A DNA stretch of 64,000 nucleotides from CAZHHH01 sp052400685 (GCA_052400685.1 JBQTGJ010000003.1), one strand, 5' to 3'; counted from the first letter of the stretch, positions 32,076 to 41,456 are shown. Program-made: numbers and translations. The notes: generated by a model not told the origin, from the sequence alone.

Positions 32076-32981
32076 ATGAAAAATAGAAGTCTAGTCTCAA
32101 TTACAGATTATTCGAAGGAAGAAATTCTTCGGATTTTAGATTTAGCGGCCGATTTTGAGGCCAATCCCAATCAGCCGCTCATGCGCGATAAAGTGGTGGC
32201 AACCCTGTTTTTTGAACCATCCACACGCACCCGATTAAGTTTCGAAACGGCTATTAATCGTTTGGGGGCACGCATCATTGGTTTTTCCGATTCATCGTCA
32301 TCGTCTACCACGAAGGGTGAAACACTTAAGGATACCATAAAAATGGTGAGTAATTATGCCGATTTAATTGTCATGCGGCATCCTTTGGAAGGAAGTGCCC
32401 GTTACGCCTCAGAACAATCGCTTGTTCCCATTATCAATGCCGGCGATGGGGCAAATCAGCATCCCTCGCAGACACTTCTCGATCTCTATTCCATAAAAAA
32501 GACACAGGGAAAGCTCGATAATTTGAATATTTTTATGGTGGGCGACTTAAAATATGGTCGCACCGTTCATTCGTTATTAATGGCTTTATCACATTTTAAC
32601 CCAGTCTTTCATTTTGTCTCTCCTGTAGAATTGGCAATACCTCAGGAATACAAAATATTTCTGAATGAAAGGGACATCCCGTTCTTTGAAAGTACAACCA
32701 TGGATGAACTCGATCAGGCTGATATATTGTATATGACGCGGGTTCAAAAAGAACGGTTTTCCGACCCCATGGAATATGAAAGGGTGAAAAATGCATTTGT
32801 GCTTAAAAATAAGATGCTTAAAAATACGCGCGATAACCTTAAAGTATTACACCCTCTGCCGCGTGTCAACGAAATTGATGTGAAGGTGGATAGCAATCCC
32901 AAAGCATATTATTTTCAGCAGGCAAAAAATGGGGTATATACCCGTATGGCAATCATTGCTGCTATTATGGGATTGAAATAA
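32076..32981 (+). CDS. pyrB: Aspartate carbamoyltransferase catalytic subunit
   Basis: Carbamoyl phosphate plus aspartate to carbamoyl aspartate, first committed step of pyrimidine synthesis. The 301-aa protein has the carbamoyl-phosphate loop FEPSTRTR (STRTR at 49-53), HPSQTLLDLY and the HPLPRVNEID aspartate-binding loop. It is followed by pyrI after 37 bp, giving the E. coli-like holoenzyme. Its start codon directly follows an R2 leader repeat, which therefore forms its whole immediate leader. Confidence 0.97.
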   Translation: MKNRSLVSITDYSKEEILRILDLAADFEANPNQPLMRDKVVATLFFEPSTRTRLSFETAINRLGARIIGFSDSSSSSTTKGETLKDTIKMVSNYADLIVMRHPLEGSARYASEQSLVPIINAGDGANQHPSQTLLDLYSIKKTQGKLDNLNIFMVGDLKYGRTVHSLLMALSHFNPVFHFVSPVELAIPQEYKIFLNERDIPFFESTTMDELDQADILYMTRVQKERFSDPMEYERVKNAFVLKNKMLKNTRDNLKVLHPLPRVNEIDVKVDSNPKAYYFQQAKNGVYTRMAIIAAIMGLK

Positions 32982-33018
32982 TTTGACACAGATTTTACTA
33001 GCATTTAAGAATTGAAAA

Positions 33019-33477
33019 ATGGGAAAGCAAAAACAATTACAGGTTAGTGCCATCCAAAATGGAACCGTTATTGATCATATTCCGGCACCATCACTGTTTT
33101 ACGTTATCTCCATTTTGGGACTTGATCACATTACAAACCAAATTACTTTTGGCGCTAATTTCGACAGCCATAAACTGGGTAAAAAGGCGATTATTAAGGT
33201 CTCAGATAAGTTTTTTGAAGATGATGAGATTAATAAAATTGCACTTGTGGCGCCTCATGCCAAGTTAAATATTATCCGCGATTATGAAGTCGTTGAAAAA
33301 AGAGACGTAACAATTCCTGACGAGGTGGTGGGTATTGTTCGCTGTTTCAATCCCAAGTGTATTACCAATACAGAAGCAATTGTTACGCGTTTTACTGTGC
33401 AGGACAAGACAAATTTGGCTCTGAAATGCCATTATTGCGAAAAAATAACCACCAGTAAGGAACTGAAAATGATTTGA
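33019..33477 (+). CDS. pyrI: Aspartate carbamoyltransferase regulatory subunit
   Basis: 152 aa. The N-terminal allosteric domain (QVSAIQNGTVIDHIPA, with the nucleotide-binding aspartate and histidine) is followed by the zinc domain, where Cys109, Cys114, Cys137 and Cys140 (CFNPKC and CHYC) would bind zinc and contact PyrB. Length and motifs are normal, so feedback control by CTP/ATP is expected. It is 37 bp after pyrB. Confidence 0.97.
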   Translation: MGKQKQLQVSAIQNGTVIDHIPAPSLFYVISILGLDHITNQITFGANFDSHKLGKKAIIKVSDKFFEDDEINKIALVAPHAKLNIIRDYEVVEKRDVTIPDEVVGIVRCFNPKCITNTEAIVTRFTVQDKTNLALKCHYCEKITTSKELKMI

Positions 33478-33505
33478 TACTGTTTTTTATTTGGATCACC
33501 TTTCT

Positions 33506-34096
33506 ATGGCTAAAATTGATTGGAAACCGGGTAACATGATTTACCCATTGCCAGCCGTGATGGTCTCGGTTGGTACTTCTGTGGATGAGTACAATATTAT
33601 TACGGTGTCGTGGACAGGAACGACCTGCTCCAATCCGCCCATGTGTTATATCTCGGTGCGACCCGAACGTCATTCATATGAGCTTCTGAAAAAGGCCGGT
33701 GAATTTGTGCTTAATCTGACAACGCACGACCTGGCTTTCGCCACCGATTGGTGCGGCGTACGTTCGGGACGTGATTACAATAAGTTCGGGGAAATGAAAC
33801 TGACCCCCGCACCTGCATCGGTGGTTAATGCGCCGATTATTGCTGAATCACCGGTTAATATTGAGTGTCGTATTTCTCAAATTATCCCTTTGGGGTCGCA
33901 TGATATGTTTTTGGCTGAAGTGTTGAATGTAAAGGTCGAAGATGAATATCTGGATTCAAAAACTAATGCCTTCGCACTTGATCGTGCCAATTTAATTTGC
34001 TACTCCCATGGTCGGTATTTCGACATAGGAAAACCCATTGGCAAATTTGGCTTTTCGGTACAAAAAAAGAAGTCTAAAAAGAAAAAACGGGGTTGA
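33506..34096 (+). CDS. Flavin reductase family protein
   Basis: 196 aa from the ATG at 33506 (MAKIDWKPGN); the frame extends five codons upstream only to a TTG. FMN-binding split-barrel features are seen: GNMIYPLPAVMVSVGTSV, ITVSWTGTTCSNPPMCYISV, RHSYELLKKAGEFVLNL and the C-terminal GxxxxRxY-like ICYSHGRYFDIGKPIG. It is 28 bp after pyrI and may share its transcript, though no metabolic link is obvious. The lysine-rich tail (KKKSKKKKRG) is odd for the family. The physiological substrate is unknown. Confidence 0.87.
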   Translation: MAKIDWKPGNMIYPLPAVMVSVGTSVDEYNIITVSWTGTTCSNPPMCYISVRPERHSYELLKKAGEFVLNLTTHDLAFATDWCGVRSGRDYNKFGEMKLTPAPASVVNAPIIAESPVNIECRISQIIPLGSHDMFLAEVLNVKVEDEYLDSKTNAFALDRANLICYSHGRYFDIGKPIGKFGFSVQKKKSKKKKRG

Positions 34097-34246
34097 GAAT
34101 TGAAAATTCTTACAAAATATAACAAGCCTTACAAATCGGCCGGTTTGTTGCACTATAGCCATGATCTGGCTGGGTGTAGTTTATCCAAAATGCACGGTGA
34201 CTGCTTATTGATATTATTCAGGGCTTCGTTGGCTGATTTATCCGGT

Positions 34247-37200
34247 TCAAAATAAGGAGCCCTGTGTATTCACTTCCACAATTTCGTTTTTTTCCATATA
34301 CCAGATAAAACCGTTTACTTTTTTGGATTCTATTTTTTGAATCAACTGCATGTATTGTAAAACCTGATTGTGATGCTTTGGTGATCGCTGGTGCCCAAAT
34401 TTGTAATCAATAACAATCACTTCATTATTGTTAAGCATTACACGGTCAGGGCGTTTAACTTCTTTCGATAATATAGTTGCTTCATTTTTAACCTGGTAGG
34501 TATTATCAAACCAATGTGCAGCTTTGGGATGATGAATGCGCTCAAAGATTCCTTTTTTTAGTTCTGGTATTTCATTACCGGAGATTTTCCCCTGTAATCG
34601 TAGTTGTAATAGAGCCGGATCAATATCTTTCTCAGTCTTAATCAGTTCAAAAAGCTGGTGCATAATTTTACCATAGTTCAGCTGTTGGTGCTGGGTGCTG
34701 TCTTCAAATGAACGGTAGCTTTCCAAATGATTTGTGATTCGGGTCCCTGCAGGAATACGTTTCATGGGGGGCGGGGTTGTTTGTGTCAGAGCCCGCAAAT
34801 GGGTTTCTTCTTTGGTTGCTTTAAATTGAATAACACCTGAAACTTTAAAAGTCATTTGTGTGGCATCCCAGCCTTGCGGATATTGCTCTAAAACCGTCGG
34901 CTGTGTTACAACGAAATGTAACAAATGCGCAATGGTATCAATTTTTTTGTAGTCTTCGTTTTTTAGATGCGCAATGATCGATAAGCTTTGACAGGCTCTT
35001 GTGAATGCGACATAGGTTACATTTAAATTGTCGACGTATTGAAGCAGGGTTTCACGGAAGTAGTCATCGGCAAAATGAGAGCGGGTCATGGCCGACACCC
35101 CTTTTACCGGTACCATTGCAACGGCATTGAAGGGGGCTTGAGCAGGCTTTAACCACAATAAATCCGTATGACTCAAATGGTTCATGGTCCAGCTGGCAAA
35201 AGGAATAACAACGGCCTCAAATTCAAGTCCTTTTGATTTATGGATGGTCATAACACGAATGGCCTCCTGGTTGTCGGGAACGGTTAGTGATATTTTGGCG
35301 CCTTTTTGATCCCAATAATTCAAAAATTGGTTTAGATCGGAGGTCTCCTGATTAATATAACTAAGCGCCAAACTCATAAAACCTTGTAAATAAACCGAGT
35401 GTTGCTCATATAAACCGGCAGGTAATAATAAGCTAATGTTTTCAATCAATTCATATAAAGGTTTCTGTTGGTGGCTGAATAGCTTTTGTTTATAAAGATC
35501 CCAGGTGGTTTCAATGTCTGAATTGTTAAAGGCATTGCTGGCATCCAACGGTGTATTGATCGACGACTGGTATTTTAAAATATGCAGTCGTACAAATGAT
35601 TCTAATACCGCATCATCGGGACGAAGAATCAGTTTTAGCTGAGCAACGATTAGTTTTATGGCTTCCGAATTGGATATTACCAGTGATTCGTTGCTGATAA
35701 CGGGGAAATGTTCGTTGTTTTCGCTGTAATCGCCCGACAATAACGCATTGGTTATTAAAACGGCTTCTCTGTTATTGCGTACAAGTACGGCAATGTCTGA
35801 CAACCGAAAGCCTTGTTGTACCAATTCGGAGATACGCTGAATGGCTTTGGGCAATGCGGCCTCAAAGAAGTCTTCCTTATTTTCACCTTCTAAAAATTTA
35901 ATCTCTATTTCACCACCGTTGAGGGTTGCTTTTTCGGCAGCTTTCTGAAATACATCACTATAGGCGTTGGTAATTTTGTTTTGTAACTTTTTGACGGTTA
36001 ATGAAGGTTCCGTATCACCTGGTATGAGACCATTAAATTGCGTTTGCATGGCCTCTGCCGATAGTTTAAAAAACAAATTGTTAAAACGAATCACTTCTTT
36101 GGCACTTCTCCAGTTGGTGTCAAGGGTTTTAATATCTATTCCGTAACGGTTAAAATCGCTCTCCACGTCTTCGGCCAATAAATTCCAGTCGGAGTTACGC
36201 CATCGGTAAATGGCTTGTTTAACATCACCTACCATCAGCGAATAGCTGCCTGTTGCCAACGAATCATTAACCAGAGGAATGAAATTTAAATATTGAAGGG
36301 TCGATGTATCCTGAAATTCATCCATCATATAATTGGAATACCGCGTTCCTGTCTTTTCGTATATAAACGGAGTCTCATTATTGTCGATAATGCGTGTGAG
36401 CAGATAATTGGTGCCCGAAATAAGGAAAACATTCTGGGCCCTGCACAATTCCATCATCTTTTCATTTACATCGTTGATCATACCCAAAGCATTAAGGTTG
36501 GGAAGGATGAGTAAGGCCGTGTTATAATCTTTTTCTTTGGCGTTGAGTAAGTCAATAGCCGATTGGGCTAAATCATGCAATCCTCCGCTATAAGCTGCCT
36601 CAATGGCTCTTCGGATTTCGTCGGGTGCTGTTTTTGTGATTATATTATCAATATTTTCAACAATTTTCAGGTAGCGGTCGCGTTTCATATGATCCTTAAG
36701 TTCTGTCATTTTTTTAAAAACCATGACAGGCGACCGTCCTTTATTTTTAAAATCAGTTTCAATATTTAATCCATAATCCGCAATAATTTTTAAAGCTTTT
36801 TGTCCTATATTGATAAATTGTTTGTCAATGTTTTGTATGATTTCTTCCAGTGCCTTTTTATAGACGCTGAGATAATTACGGTCGTTAATCTGTTGGGAGA
36901 TGGTGCCAGCATTGGCCTGAAAGTTTTCTTTAATAATTTCTTGCCCTATATTTTTAATTTCGCCGGCAATATTCCAGGTTTTGTTGTCTTCAATACGTTC
37001 GCGGGCAAATTGAATAAGCCATTTCCTTAGCTCTTTATGCTGTGGTAGATCCATCTCTTGTATCAGTTGATCAATCGCCTGTTGCATAATTTGTTCGGCC
37101 TCCAGCTCCAGTCGAAAACCAATGGGTAAGCCCATTTCCCTGGCAAAGGAACGTGTTACCTTCTGAAAAAAACTATCGATGGTGCTGATGCTAAATCGCG

Positions 37201-37504
37201 AGTAATCGTGCAGTAATAAACGCAGTAATGAGCCGGCTGTCGATCTTATACTTTTATCTGATAAATTAAACTCTTTTTTTAAGTCGCTCAAATAATCCGG
37301 ATTTTTTGTTTTTGCATCCGATAAGGCATATAGCGTGCGTAAAATTCTGGAGCGCATTTCGGCCGTGGCTTTGTTTGTGAACGTTACGGCCAGTGTATGT
37401 CGATAATTAGCCGGATCTTTAAACAATAGCCGGATGTATTCGCCAGTCAGAGTGAAAGTTTTACCAGAACCCGCCGAGGCCCGAAATATTTTTAATTGCG
37501 ACAT
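34247..37504 (-). CDS. UvrD/AddA-like helicase with C-terminal PD-(D/E)XK nuclease
   Basis: 1085-aa SF1A helicase-nuclease of double-strand-break repair. Walker A is ASAGSGKT (9-16) and motif Ia is LAVTFTNKATAEMRSRI. Walker B is MMDEFQDTS, motif III GDVKQAIYRWRN and motif V IRVMTIHKSKGLEFEAVV. The C-terminal nuclease motif is DRVM...VIVIDYKFG. This matches AddA/RecB-type proteins. The usual partner AddB is not adjacent: the neighbours are a flavin reductase and the proposed homoserine kinase. The protein would need a partner encoded elsewhere or work alone. Confidence 0.9.
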   Translation of the reverse strand: MSQLKIFRASAGSGKTFTLTGEYIRLLFKDPANYRHTLAVTFTNKATAEMRSRILRTLYALSDAKTKNPDYLSDLKKEFNLSDKSIRSTAGSLLRLLLHDYSRFSISTIDSFFQKVTRSFAREMGLPIGFRLELEAEQIMQQAIDQLIQEMDLPQHKELRKWLIQFARERIEDNKTWNIAGEIKNIGQEIIKENFQANAGTISQQINDRNYLSVYKKALEEIIQNIDKQFINIGQKALKIIADYGLNIETDFKNKGRSPVMVFKKMTELKDHMKRDRYLKIVENIDNIITKTAPDEIRRAIEAAYSGGLHDLAQSAIDLLNAKEKDYNTALLILPNLNALGMINDVNEKMMELCRAQNVFLISGTNYLLTRIIDNNETPFIYEKTGTRYSNYMMDEFQDTSTLQYLNFIPLVNDSLATGSYSLMVGDVKQAIYRWRNSDWNLLAEDVESDFNRYGIDIKTLDTNWRSAKEVIRFNNLFFKLSAEAMQTQFNGLIPGDTEPSLTVKKLQNKITNAYSDVFQKAAEKATLNGGEIEIKFLEGENKEDFFEAALPKAIQRISELVQQGFRLSDIAVLVRNNREAVLITNALLSGDYSENNEHFPVISNESLVISNSEAIKLIVAQLKLILRPDDAVLESFVRLHILKYQSSINTPLDASNAFNNSDIETTWDLYKQKLFSHQQKPLYELIENISLLLPAGLYEQHSVYLQGFMSLALSYINQETSDLNQFLNYWDQKGAKISLTVPDNQEAIRVMTIHKSKGLEFEAVVIPFASWTMNHLSHTDLLWLKPAQAPFNAVAMVPVKGVSAMTRSHFADDYFRETLLQYVDNLNVTYVAFTRACQSLSIIAHLKNEDYKKIDTIAHLLHFVVTQPTVLEQYPQGWDATQMTFKVSGVIQFKATKEETHLRALTQTTPPPMKRIPAGTRITNHLESYRSFEDSTQHQQLNYGKIMHQLFELIKTEKDIDPALLQLRLQGKISGNEIPELKKGIFERIHHPKAAHWFDNTYQVKNEATILSKEVKRPDRVMLNNNEVIVIDYKFGHQRSPKHHNQVLQYMQLIQKIESKKVNGFIWYMEKNEIVEVNTQGSLF

Positions 37505-37623
37505 TGCAGTTGTTTTATCTGAATATTGCCTTAAAATTACATTTTTTTGAGGCGATTATAAACCAATATAAAATGTTATTGTTCTTTTCAACAGTGCGAG
37601 CTTTCTATGTTCTGATAAAATGT

Positions 37624-37631
37624 TAATTTTG
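37624..37631 (+). promoter_or_regulatory. Promoter -7 box upstream of the thr-pathway genes
   Basis: TAATTTTG fits TAnnTTTG, 185 bp before the proposed homoserine kinase start, implying a long leader that contains a small open frame. The rest of the 37505-37815 gap shows no other feature. Confidence 0.45.
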
Positions 37632-37711
37632 TAAGGTCTTTTCTTATGATTTTGTGATAATAAATCGGAATTAGATTAAATCTGTTTGAATTTGAGTAAA
37701 CCAGCTACGAA

Positions 37712-37819
37712 ATGATGAGGGATATCGGTATTGAAATTGTTCGTATAAAAACAGATGTCAATTACCAAAGGTTCCGTATTAACCCGAATAAACGGGAACT
37801 GAAAAATAGATGTAAATGA
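37712..37819 (+). CDS. Possible 35-residue small protein or leader peptide
   Basis: An ATG-ATG start opens a 35-codon frame rich in Arg, Lys, Ile and Asn whose TGA stop overlaps the downstream ATG (ATGA, 37816-37819), the arrangement of translational coupling. It has only one threonine codon, so a classical threonine attenuator is unlikely. It resembles nothing I recognise and could be chance. Confidence 0.25.
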   Translation: MMRDIGIEIVRIKTDVNYQRFRINPNKRELKNRCK

Positions 37820-39021
37820 AATATATTGTTGTTTTAGCTGATGGTATGGCCGATGAGCCCATCGAAGCGTTTGGTGGATTAACGCCTGTTATGGCGGCAA
37901 ATACGCCTGTTATGGATGATATTTGCAGGCTATCGGCCACGGGTTTGGTACACACCGTACCGCAAGGATTTCATCCCGGAAGTGAAATTGCCAATATGAA
38001 TATTCTTGGCTATTCACCAGCCAAATATTTTGATGGTCGCGGCGTGCTTGAGGCAGCCGCTATGGGTATTGATGCGGATCCTGATGATTTGGTTTTCCGC
38101 TGTAACCTTGTTTCATTGGAAGACGGTATTTTAGTTAATCACTCAGCCGGACATATTTCATCTCAGGAGGCAGCCGAGCTGATTGATGCTCTGAATGAGT
38201 CGTTGGGAAACGATAATATCCGTTTTTATGCAGGGACCAGCTACCGACATATTTTGATTATTAAAGGTGGTAATAAACAGCTAAAATGTACGCCACCTCA
38301 CGATCATCCAGGTAAACCGGCTAAACCGTTGATGCCTGTGGCCCTTGTGCCTGAGGCTGAAGAAACCGCTCGCTTGGTTAATGATTTGATGATGGCATCT
38401 TTGAAAGTATTGGCCCAACATCCGGTTAATGTTAAACGTCGAGCCGAAGGGCTTAAAGCGGCTGATTCAATATGGCCATGGTCGCCAGGCTTTAAATCTC
38501 AGTTTCCGCCTTTTAAGAAGCGTTTTGGCATTCCTTCTGGTGCCGTTATATCGGCTGTTGATCTGATTTTTGGTATCGGCCAGCAAGCTGGACTTGAATT
38601 AATTCACGTGAAGGGGGCAACAGGGCTTCACGATACCAATTATGAGGGTAAGGCTGCTGCTGCTTTGGATGCTTTATCCCGTCATTCTTTTGTATTTCTG
38701 CACGTCGAAGCCATGGACGAAGCCGGACACGAAGGGGATTACAATCTTAAAAAACGAGTGATCGAAGATTTTGACCGCCGCTTGCTCAACCCGCTTTGGA
38801 AAGGATTGAATGAGATGGGCGAACCTTTTTCGTTATTATTGCTCCCCGATCATCCAACGCCTTGTATATTACGCACGCATACCATGTCGCCGGTGCCGTT
38901 TATGATGCTGAAACCCGGAATGCCGGCCGATGGGGTAGAACGGTTAAATGAAGAATCGGTTAAACAGGGGGCGTTAAAAGAAATTAATGGAGATGGTTTA
39001 CTTGATCTGTTTTTTAAATAG
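37816..39021 (+). CDS. Alkaline-phosphatase-superfamily protein, proposed homoserine kinase (apgM-like)
   Basis: 401 aa related to archaeal-type cofactor-independent phosphoglycerate mutase. Metal-site residues are seen in LADGMADEP (Asp9), the nucleophile serine in HPGSEIANM (Ser56), the histidines in CTPPHDHPGK, HVEAMDEAGHEGDY, LLPDHPTPC and RTHTMSPVPF. Members in threonine operons lacking thrB have been proposed as homoserine kinases (TIGR02535 concept). It lies directly upstream of thrC and no thrB is in the window, which favours that role over glycolytic mutase. Activity is inferred, not shown. Confidence 0.82.
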   Translation: MKYIVVLADGMADEPIEAFGGLTPVMAANTPVMDDICRLSATGLVHTVPQGFHPGSEIANMNILGYSPAKYFDGRGVLEAAAMGIDADPDDLVFRCNLVSLEDGILVNHSAGHISSQEAAELIDALNESLGNDNIRFYAGTSYRHILIIKGGNKQLKCTPPHDHPGKPAKPLMPVALVPEAEETARLVNDLMMASLKVLAQHPVNVKRRAEGLKAADSIWPWSPGFKSQFPPFKKRFGIPSGAVISAVDLIFGIGQQAGLELIHVKGATGLHDTNYEGKAAAALDALSRHSFVFLHVEAMDEAGHEGDYNLKKRVIEDFDRRLLNPLWKGLNEMGEPFSLLLLPDHPTPCILRTHTMSPVPFMMLKPGMPADGVERLNEESVKQGALKEINGDGLLDLFFK

Positions 39022-39031
39022 CCTGAGACAG

Positions 39032-39121
39032 ATGAAACGAGCCTTAGGAATTGCTTTACACACAGGAGTAAGATTAATTCCGATAAGTTCCATGTGACCT
39101 TAAAAATAAAATTATAAATAC
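39032..39121 (+). repeat. R2 leader repeat before thrC
   Basis: 90 bp beginning ATGAAACGAGCCTTAGG, containing AAGTTCCATGTGACCTTAAA and ending AAATTATAAATAC directly before the thrC ATG. A 21-codon frame (39032-39097) opens with MKRALGIAL and ends SSM-stop at the conserved CCATGTGA. Confidence 0.85.
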
Positions 39122-40426
39122 ATGAAATACGTAAGTTTGGGTACACCTGATCAGTCTTTTTCACTTAAAGATGCGCTCTTTAAAGGACTGGCACCCGACG
39201 GGACTTTATTTATGCCTGAAAATATTCCGGCTTTATCTTCCGATTTTATTTCCAATTTTCATACTTTATCACTCCCACAAATTGCTTTTGAAGTTTTAAA
39301 GCCATATGTGACTGCTGAGGTCCCCGATGATGTGTTGAAACGCATTGTTGAAGAAACTTTTTCCTTCGAAATCCCATTGGTTAAAGTTGAAAATGGAATG
39401 TTTGCGTTGGAGTTATATCATGGTCCTACACAAGCATTTAAGGATGTTGGAGCGCGTTTTTTATCCCGATTGCTGGGGTATTTTAATCAGGGTGAGTCGC
39501 GCAAATTAATGGTGTTAACCGCCACATCAGGCGATACCGGTGGGGCAGTAGCCAATGGCTTTCATCGCGTGAAAGGCATCGAAGTGGTTGTGCTTTATCC
39601 TGATGGTAAGGTGAGTCCTTATCAGGAATACCAGATTACCAGTCCGGGTGATAATATTCATGCCTATGCCGTTAAAGGTAGTTTTGATGACTGTCAGCGC
39701 CTGGTTAAAGAGGCTTTTAAAGATAATGAGCTGCGTGAAAAAGTGTATATGACATCGGCTAACTCCATCAATATAGGCCGTTTGTTGCCACAGATGATTT
39801 ATTATTTCCAGAGTGTTGCGTTATTAAGACGTCAGGGTTTCACTGAAGCGCCGGTAGTAACAGTCCCCAGCGGGAATTTTGGTAATATTACGGCCGCTAT
39901 GCTGGCGCACAAAATGGGATTGCCGGTTAAACGTTTTATCGCAGCTACCAATGCCAATGATGTGGTTCCCAGATTTATGGCGTCGGGCGCATACGATCCG
40001 CATTTAACCATTGCAACCATTGCAAATGCCATGGATGTGGGCGATCCAAGTAATTTTCCTCGTATGTTCCGTATTTATAACAATAATCTGGAATTATTGA
40101 AAAAACAGCTGGTTTCGCAATCTGTAACCGATGAAGAAATCAGAACGACAATTAAGTCGGTTTATAAATCGCGTCATTACCTGATGGACCCGCATACGGC
40201 TTCCGGCTATCTGGCTCTTAAAAACGAAATTAAAAATGACGAGACCGGCGTTTTTGTTTCAACAGCTCATCCTTTTAAATTTGGCGATGTGATTGATCCG
40301 TTAATTGATGGTGGTTTAAATGGTGCAGGATATACCATCGAATTTGAGCTGCCAGTAAGGGATGCGTCGGCTGTGATGAATGCCGGGTATCGGGAATTAC
40401 GATCTAAAATTGAACGACTGGCATAA
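39122..40426 (+). CDS. thrC: Threonine synthase
   Basis: PLP enzyme converting O-phosphohomoserine to threonine. The 434-aa protein has the PLP lysine Lys107 in HGPTQAFKDVG, LTATSGDTGGAVANGF (phosphate-binding), the TSANSINIGRLLPQ segment and PSGNFGNITAAML. Length matches the bacterial class. An R2 repeat separates it from the proposed homoserine kinase gene by 100 bp, so it may have its own leader. Confidence 0.96.
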   Translation: MKYVSLGTPDQSFSLKDALFKGLAPDGTLFMPENIPALSSDFISNFHTLSLPQIAFEVLKPYVTAEVPDDVLKRIVEETFSFEIPLVKVENGMFALELYHGPTQAFKDVGARFLSRLLGYFNQGESRKLMVLTATSGDTGGAVANGFHRVKGIEVVVLYPDGKVSPYQEYQITSPGDNIHAYAVKGSFDDCQRLVKEAFKDNELREKVYMTSANSINIGRLLPQMIYYFQSVALLRRQGFTEAPVVTVPSGNFGNITAAMLAHKMGLPVKRFIAATNANDVVPRFMASGAYDPHLTIATIANAMDVGDPSNFPRMFRIYNNNLELLKKQLVSQSVTDEEIRTTIKSVYKSRHYLMDPHTASGYLALKNEIKNDETGVFVSTAHPFKFGDVIDPLIDGGLNGAGYTIEFELPVRDASAVMNAGYRELRSKIERLA

Positions 40427-40486
40427 TACTTGTTAATACATTTTAAGATTGAGCATACTGAACTTAGGCTTTTTTCAAAAAAATGC

Positions 40487-40494
40487 TATTTTTG
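40487..40494 (+). promoter_or_regulatory. Promoter -7 box of TPR gene
   Basis: TATTTTTG followed by C fits TAnnTTTG, 90 bp before the start of the secreted TPR gene. Confidence 0.6.
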
Positions 40495-40584
40495 CAAGTC
40501 AAATGTTAACAGTCTTTGTGTACTGTTGTTTAATTTATGAAAATCAATTAATTAGTATTGTAAAAAACATAAAATAAGTTTGTT

Positions 40585-41232
40585 ATGAAGTATTTTGTTA
40601 TTGTAGGGATGTTGATGTTTTCGTTGGTTAGTTTTGCTCAGGACGAAACAGCATATATCGAGTTGAAAAATCAGGGAAATGAGGCGCTGAAAGGTAAAAA
40701 TTATGCCAAAGCCTTTGAATTGTATGAGTCGTCATTTAAACAGTGGCCGGAAGGAGAAGAAATGGATGCTGCAATGGTGTTTAATATGGCAACTTGTGCA
40801 CGCCGTGCAAAAATGAATGAGCAAGCTTTGGAATATTATAAAAAATCGGTTGAATTAAATTATAAACCCGATTTCGCAACTTTTTATATTGCTTCCGCTT
40901 ATGAAGACATGGGAAATGAAGAGGAGATGGAAGTTGTCCTTTTAAAGGCTATTGAGGATTATAAAACAAGTGGTGTAGTTGGACATATGAAAAAGAAACT
41001 AACCACTTTTTATTTGAAAAAAGGTGCCGAATCGTATAACGAGGCAAACCAAATTTTGGCAACGGCTGCTAACGCCCAGCCTGAACAGTATGCCGAAATA
41101 ACAGCCAAAGCAAATGAAGCTTTTGCTGCGGCTAAACCCTGGTTCGAAAAAGTACTGGCCATTGATGCTTCAAATCAGAATGCAGAAGCTTCTTTATCAG
41201 AAATTCATAAACGGCTAAATGCTGAAAATTAG
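40585..41232 (+). CDS. Secreted tetratricopeptide repeat protein
   Basis: 215 aa with a signal peptide (MKYFVIVGMLMFSLVSFAQ, cleavage near Ala18-Gln19) and TPR units (NQGNEALKGKNYAKAFELYE, FNMATCARRAKMNEQALEYY, FYIASAYEDMGNEEEMEVVL). Probably a periplasmic scaffold; the partner is unknown. It is monocistronic, with its own promoter box and a very strong terminator. A second secreted TPR protein of similar style lies after gyrA. Confidence 0.85.
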   Translation: MKYFVIVGMLMFSLVSFAQDETAYIELKNQGNEALKGKNYAKAFELYESSFKQWPEGEEMDAAMVFNMATCARRAKMNEQALEYYKKSVELNYKPDFATFYIASAYEDMGNEEEMEVVLLKAIEDYKTSGVVGHMKKKLTTFYLKKGAESYNEANQILATAANAQPEQYAEITAKANEAFAAAKPWFEKVLAIDASNQNAEASLSEIHKRLNAEN

Positions 41233-41250
41233 TACACAAGTACTTTAATA

Positions 41251-41304
41251 AATTACAAAAAGAAAGGCCACCCGAATTTTCGGGTGGCCTTTCTTTTTGT
41301 AATT
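41251..41304. terminator. Very strong bidirectional terminator
   Basis: Perfect 24-bp stem (41251-41274 and 41281-41304) around AATTTT; the GC core is GGCCACCCG and the arms carry A- and T-runs, so it can stop transcription from both the TPR gene and clpC. Confidence 0.92.
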
Positions 41305-41307
41305 ATG

Positions 41308-41456
41308 TCTGAATCAGTAAAAAAGCTCAAGCGCCTGAAAAATGAAATAAATATGCAAACTCAAAGCCTTTGTTAATCCAACAAAATGAGTTTACATGGC
41401 AAATAGCCATTATTGTAAGCGTAATGCAGACAAAATTATAACTTAACAAACAGACT
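41308..41456. repeat. R1 family repeat, degenerate copy next to clpC stop
   Basis: Contains GAATCAGTAAAAAAGCTCAAG, GCAAACTCAAAGCCTTTG, ATGAGTTTACATGGC, GTAAGCGTAATGCAGA and the end CAAACAGAC. The last bases touch the clpC stop codon. Confidence 0.5.
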
